Below, piece by piece: positions 61,841 to 64,000 of a stretch of 64,000 nt of DNA. Made by a program: the position numbers and the translations under genes. Every line of letters begins with the position of its first letter. Within the stretch, counting starts at the first letter, position 1. Source of the DNA: Toxonevra muliebris (taxonomy: Eukaryota > Arthropoda > Insecta > Diptera > Pallopteridae); NCBI GenBank assembly GCA_963691655.1, contig OY829326.1, forward strand, positions 24,664,878-24,728,877, given 5' to 3'. The notes under the pieces were generated by a model that saw only the letters and a list, made by a program, of their open reading frames with translations, did not search any database and was not told where the DNA came from.

Positions 61841-64000
61841 ACACCTTCTCCCCTATAGAAAAGGTGTCTGCGACAGTATAGAACGTCTTCTCCCCTATAG
61901 AAAAGGTGTCTCCGACAGTATAAAACGTCTTCTCTCCTATAGAAAAGGTGTCTGCGACAGTATAGAACGTCTTCTCCCCTATAGAAAAGGTGTCTCCGAC
62001 AGTATAAAACACCTTCTCCCCTATAGAAAAGGTGTCTGCGACAGTATAGAACGTCTTCTCCCCTATAGAAAAGGTGTCTCCGACAGTATAAAACACCTTC
62101 TCCCCTATAGAAAAGGTGTCTGCGACAGTATAGAACGTCTTCTCCCCTATAGAAAAGGTGTCTCCGACAGTATAAAACGTCTTCTCTCCTATAGAAAAGG
62201 TGTCTGCGACAGTATAGAACGTCTTCTCCCCTATAGAAAAGGTGTCTCCGACAGTATAAAACACCTTCTCCCCTATAGAAGAGGTGTCTCCGACAGTATA
62301 GAACGTCTTCTCCCCTATAGAAAAGGTGTCTCCGACAGTATAAAACGTCTTCTCCCCTATAGAAAAGGTGTCTCCGACAGTATAAAACGTCTTCTCCCCT
62401 ATAGAAAAGGTGTCTGCGACAGTATAGAACGTCTTCTCCCCTATAGAAGAGGTGTCTCCGACAGTATAAAACACCTTCTCCCCTATAGAAAAGGTGTCTC
62501 CGACAGTATAAAATGTCTTCTCCCCTATAGAAAAGGTGTCTCCGACAGTATAAAACGTCTTCTCTCCTATAGAAAAGGTGTCTGCGACAGTATAGAACGT
62601 CTTCTCCCCTATAGAAAAGGTGTCTCCGACAGTATAAAACACCTTCTCCCCTATAGAAAAGGTGTCTGCGACAGTATAGAACGTCTTCTCCCCTATAGAA
62701 AAGGTGTCTCCGACAGTATAAAACGTCTTCTCTCCTATAGAAAAGGTGTCTGCGACAGTATAGAACGTCTTCTCCCCTATAGAAAAGGTGTCTCCGACAG
62801 TATAAAACACCTTCTCCCCTATAGAAAAGGTGTCTGCGACAGTATAGAACGTCTTCTCCCCTATAGAAAAGGTGTCTCCGACAGTATAAAACACCTTCTC
62901 CCCTATAGAAAAGGTGTCTGCGACAGTATAGAACGTCTTCTCCCCTATAGAAAAGGTGTCTCCGACAGTATAAAACGTCTTCTCCCCTATAGAAAAGGTG
63001 TCTCCGACAGTATAAAACACCTTCTCCCCTATAGAAAAGGTGTCTCCGACAGTATAAAACGTCTTCTCCCCTATAGAAAAGGTGTCTGCGACAGTATAGA
63101 ACGTCTTCTCCCCTATAGAAGAGGTGTCTCCGACAGTATAAAACACCTTCTCCCCTATAGAAAAGGTGTCTCCGACAGTATAAAACACCTTCTCCCCTAT
63201 AGAAAAGGTGTCTCCGACAGTATAAAACACCTTCTCCCCTATAGAAAAGGTGTCTGCGACAGTATAGAACGTCTTCTCCCCTATAGAAAAGGTGTCTCCG
63301 ACAGTATAAAACACCTTCTCCCCTATAGAAAAGGTGTCTGCGACAGTATAGAACGTCTTCTCCCCTATAGAAAAGGTGTCTCCGACAGTATAAAACGTCT
63401 TCTCTCCTATAGAAAAGGTGTCTCCGACAGTATAAAACACCTTCTCCCCTATAGAAAAGGTGTCTCCGACAGTATAAAACACCTTCTCCCCTATAGAAAA
63501 GGTGTCTCCGACAGTATAAAACACCTTCTCCCCTATAGAAAAGGTGTCTGCGACAGTATAGAACGTCTTCTCCCCTATAGAAAAGGTGTCTCCGACAGTA
63601 TAAAACGTCTTCTCTCCTATAGAAAAGGTGTCTGCGACAGTATAGAACGTCTTCTCCCCTATAGAAAAGGTGTCTCCGACAGTATAAAACACCTTCTCCC
63701 CTATAGAAAAGGTGTCTGCGACAGTATAGAACGTCTTCTCCCCTATAGAAAAGGTGTCTCCGACAGTATAAAACGTCTTCTCTCCTATAGAAAAGGTGTC
63801 TGCGACAGTATAGAACGTCTTCTCCCCTATAGAAAAGGTGTCTCCGACAGTATAAAACACCTTCTCCCCTATAGAAAAGGTGTCTCCGACAGTATAAAAC
63901 ACCTTCTCCCCTATAGAAAAGGTGTCTCCGACAGTATAGAACGTCTTCTCCCCTATAGAAAAGGTGTCTCCGACAGTATAGAACGTCTTCTCCCCTATAG

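Larger units (their letters stand above)
14817..64000. repeat. 42-bp satellite array, about 1,170 units
   Basis: One tandem array fills the rest of the window and runs off its right edge. The plus-strand consensus unit is GTCTCCGACAG (1-11), TATAAAACGT (12-21), CTTCTCCCCT (22-31), ATAGAAAAGGT (32-42), with 18 of 42 bases G or C. Recurrent variants are TGCGAC for TCCGAC, TATAGAAC for TATAAAAC, AAAACACC for AAAACGTC, GGGGTC for GGTGTC, CTCTCCT for CTCCCCT, TCTCTGAC, GAAGAGG, CTTGTCCCC and TATATAAAAGG. No other sequence interrupts the array. The unit is open in one frame on each strand, and single-base or multi-base indel units break these frames. Left and right parts differ in variant mix. A pericentromeric, heterochromatic or intronic location is possible but not shown. 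Confidence 0.98.
48166..64000. repeat. Right sub-array with 84-bp two-unit pattern
   Basis: From about 48.2 kb on, units carrying TGCGACAGTATAGAAC often alternate with units carrying TCCGACAGTATAAAACACC or the CTCTCCT form, giving an 84-bp dimer-like order for long stretches (for example 58,320-58,900). It lacks 32-bp and 41-bp units. Until a 4-bp loss at about 61,832 it has no frameshift, so both strands stay open for about 13.7 kb. Confidence 0.7.

Noticed and set aside
14817..64000. CRISPR array
   Set aside because: There are no unique spacers; the whole unit is repeated. The context is a fly genome.
14817..64000. Phage T7-like promoter word (CTATAGGGGAG on the minus strand) in each unit
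   Set aside because: It matches only the start-site end of that promoter and has no upstream part; a chance resemblance.
14817..64000. CENP-B box in the satellite unit
   Set aside because: The TTCG and CGGG core words are absent, and flies are not known to use this box.

Overview
The window is eukaryotic and almost certainly from a higher fly (Diptera, Brachycera). The first 14.6 kb are AT-rich DNA with many short GT, TC, CAA/TTG and poly-A/T tracts, and they contain degraded insect-type transposons. A short stretch near 2.65 kb recalls a dispersed repeat of tephritid fruit flies, but this is from memory and weak. I see no intact protein-coding gene in the window.

Layout. (1) 1-14,616: non-coding sequence with transposon relics. 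These are a dead IS630/Tc1/mariner-type transposase on the minus strand (2,724-4,236), split by a 725-bp hAT-like non-autonomous element (2,794-3,518), two fragments of LINE ORF2 C-termini (4,641-4,852 and 8,652-8,765), and a 249-bp inverted-repeat element (7,953-8,201). A near-perfect 84-nt RNA hairpin at 9,815-9,898 is a pre-microRNA-like candidate. A group of short palindromes lies at 13.44-13.87 kb. (2) 14,617-14,816: exactly 200 N, a scaffold gap. (3) 14,817-64,000: one uninterrupted satellite array of about 1,170 tandem copies of a 42-bp unit, running off the right edge.

The satellite is the main content. Its unit is a multiple of three and lacks stop codons in one frame on each strand, so it yields enormous but spurious open frames: a 14-residue repeat EKTFYTVGDTFSIG on the minus strand and VSDSIKRLLPYRKG on the plus strand. 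They have no ATG start, are broken by about 30 frame-shifting units, and vary without excess of synonymous changes, so I do not call them genes. The unit has two A4 tracts exactly 21 bp apart (two helical turns at 10.5 bp per turn), a TATAAAA motif, and a pyrimidine tract ending in TATAG. Rare indel units (eleven of 32 bp, fourteen of 41 bp) act as tracers. They show that blocks of tens of units were copied within the array at periods of 420, 1,806, 1,961, 2,836 and about 3,740-3,780 bp, including one recent duplication with a visible chimeric junction unit.

No genes work together here. The biology is transposon turnover next to a long, actively rearranging satellite, possibly pericentromeric or intronic. 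The physical link between the two halves depends on the scaffold join.
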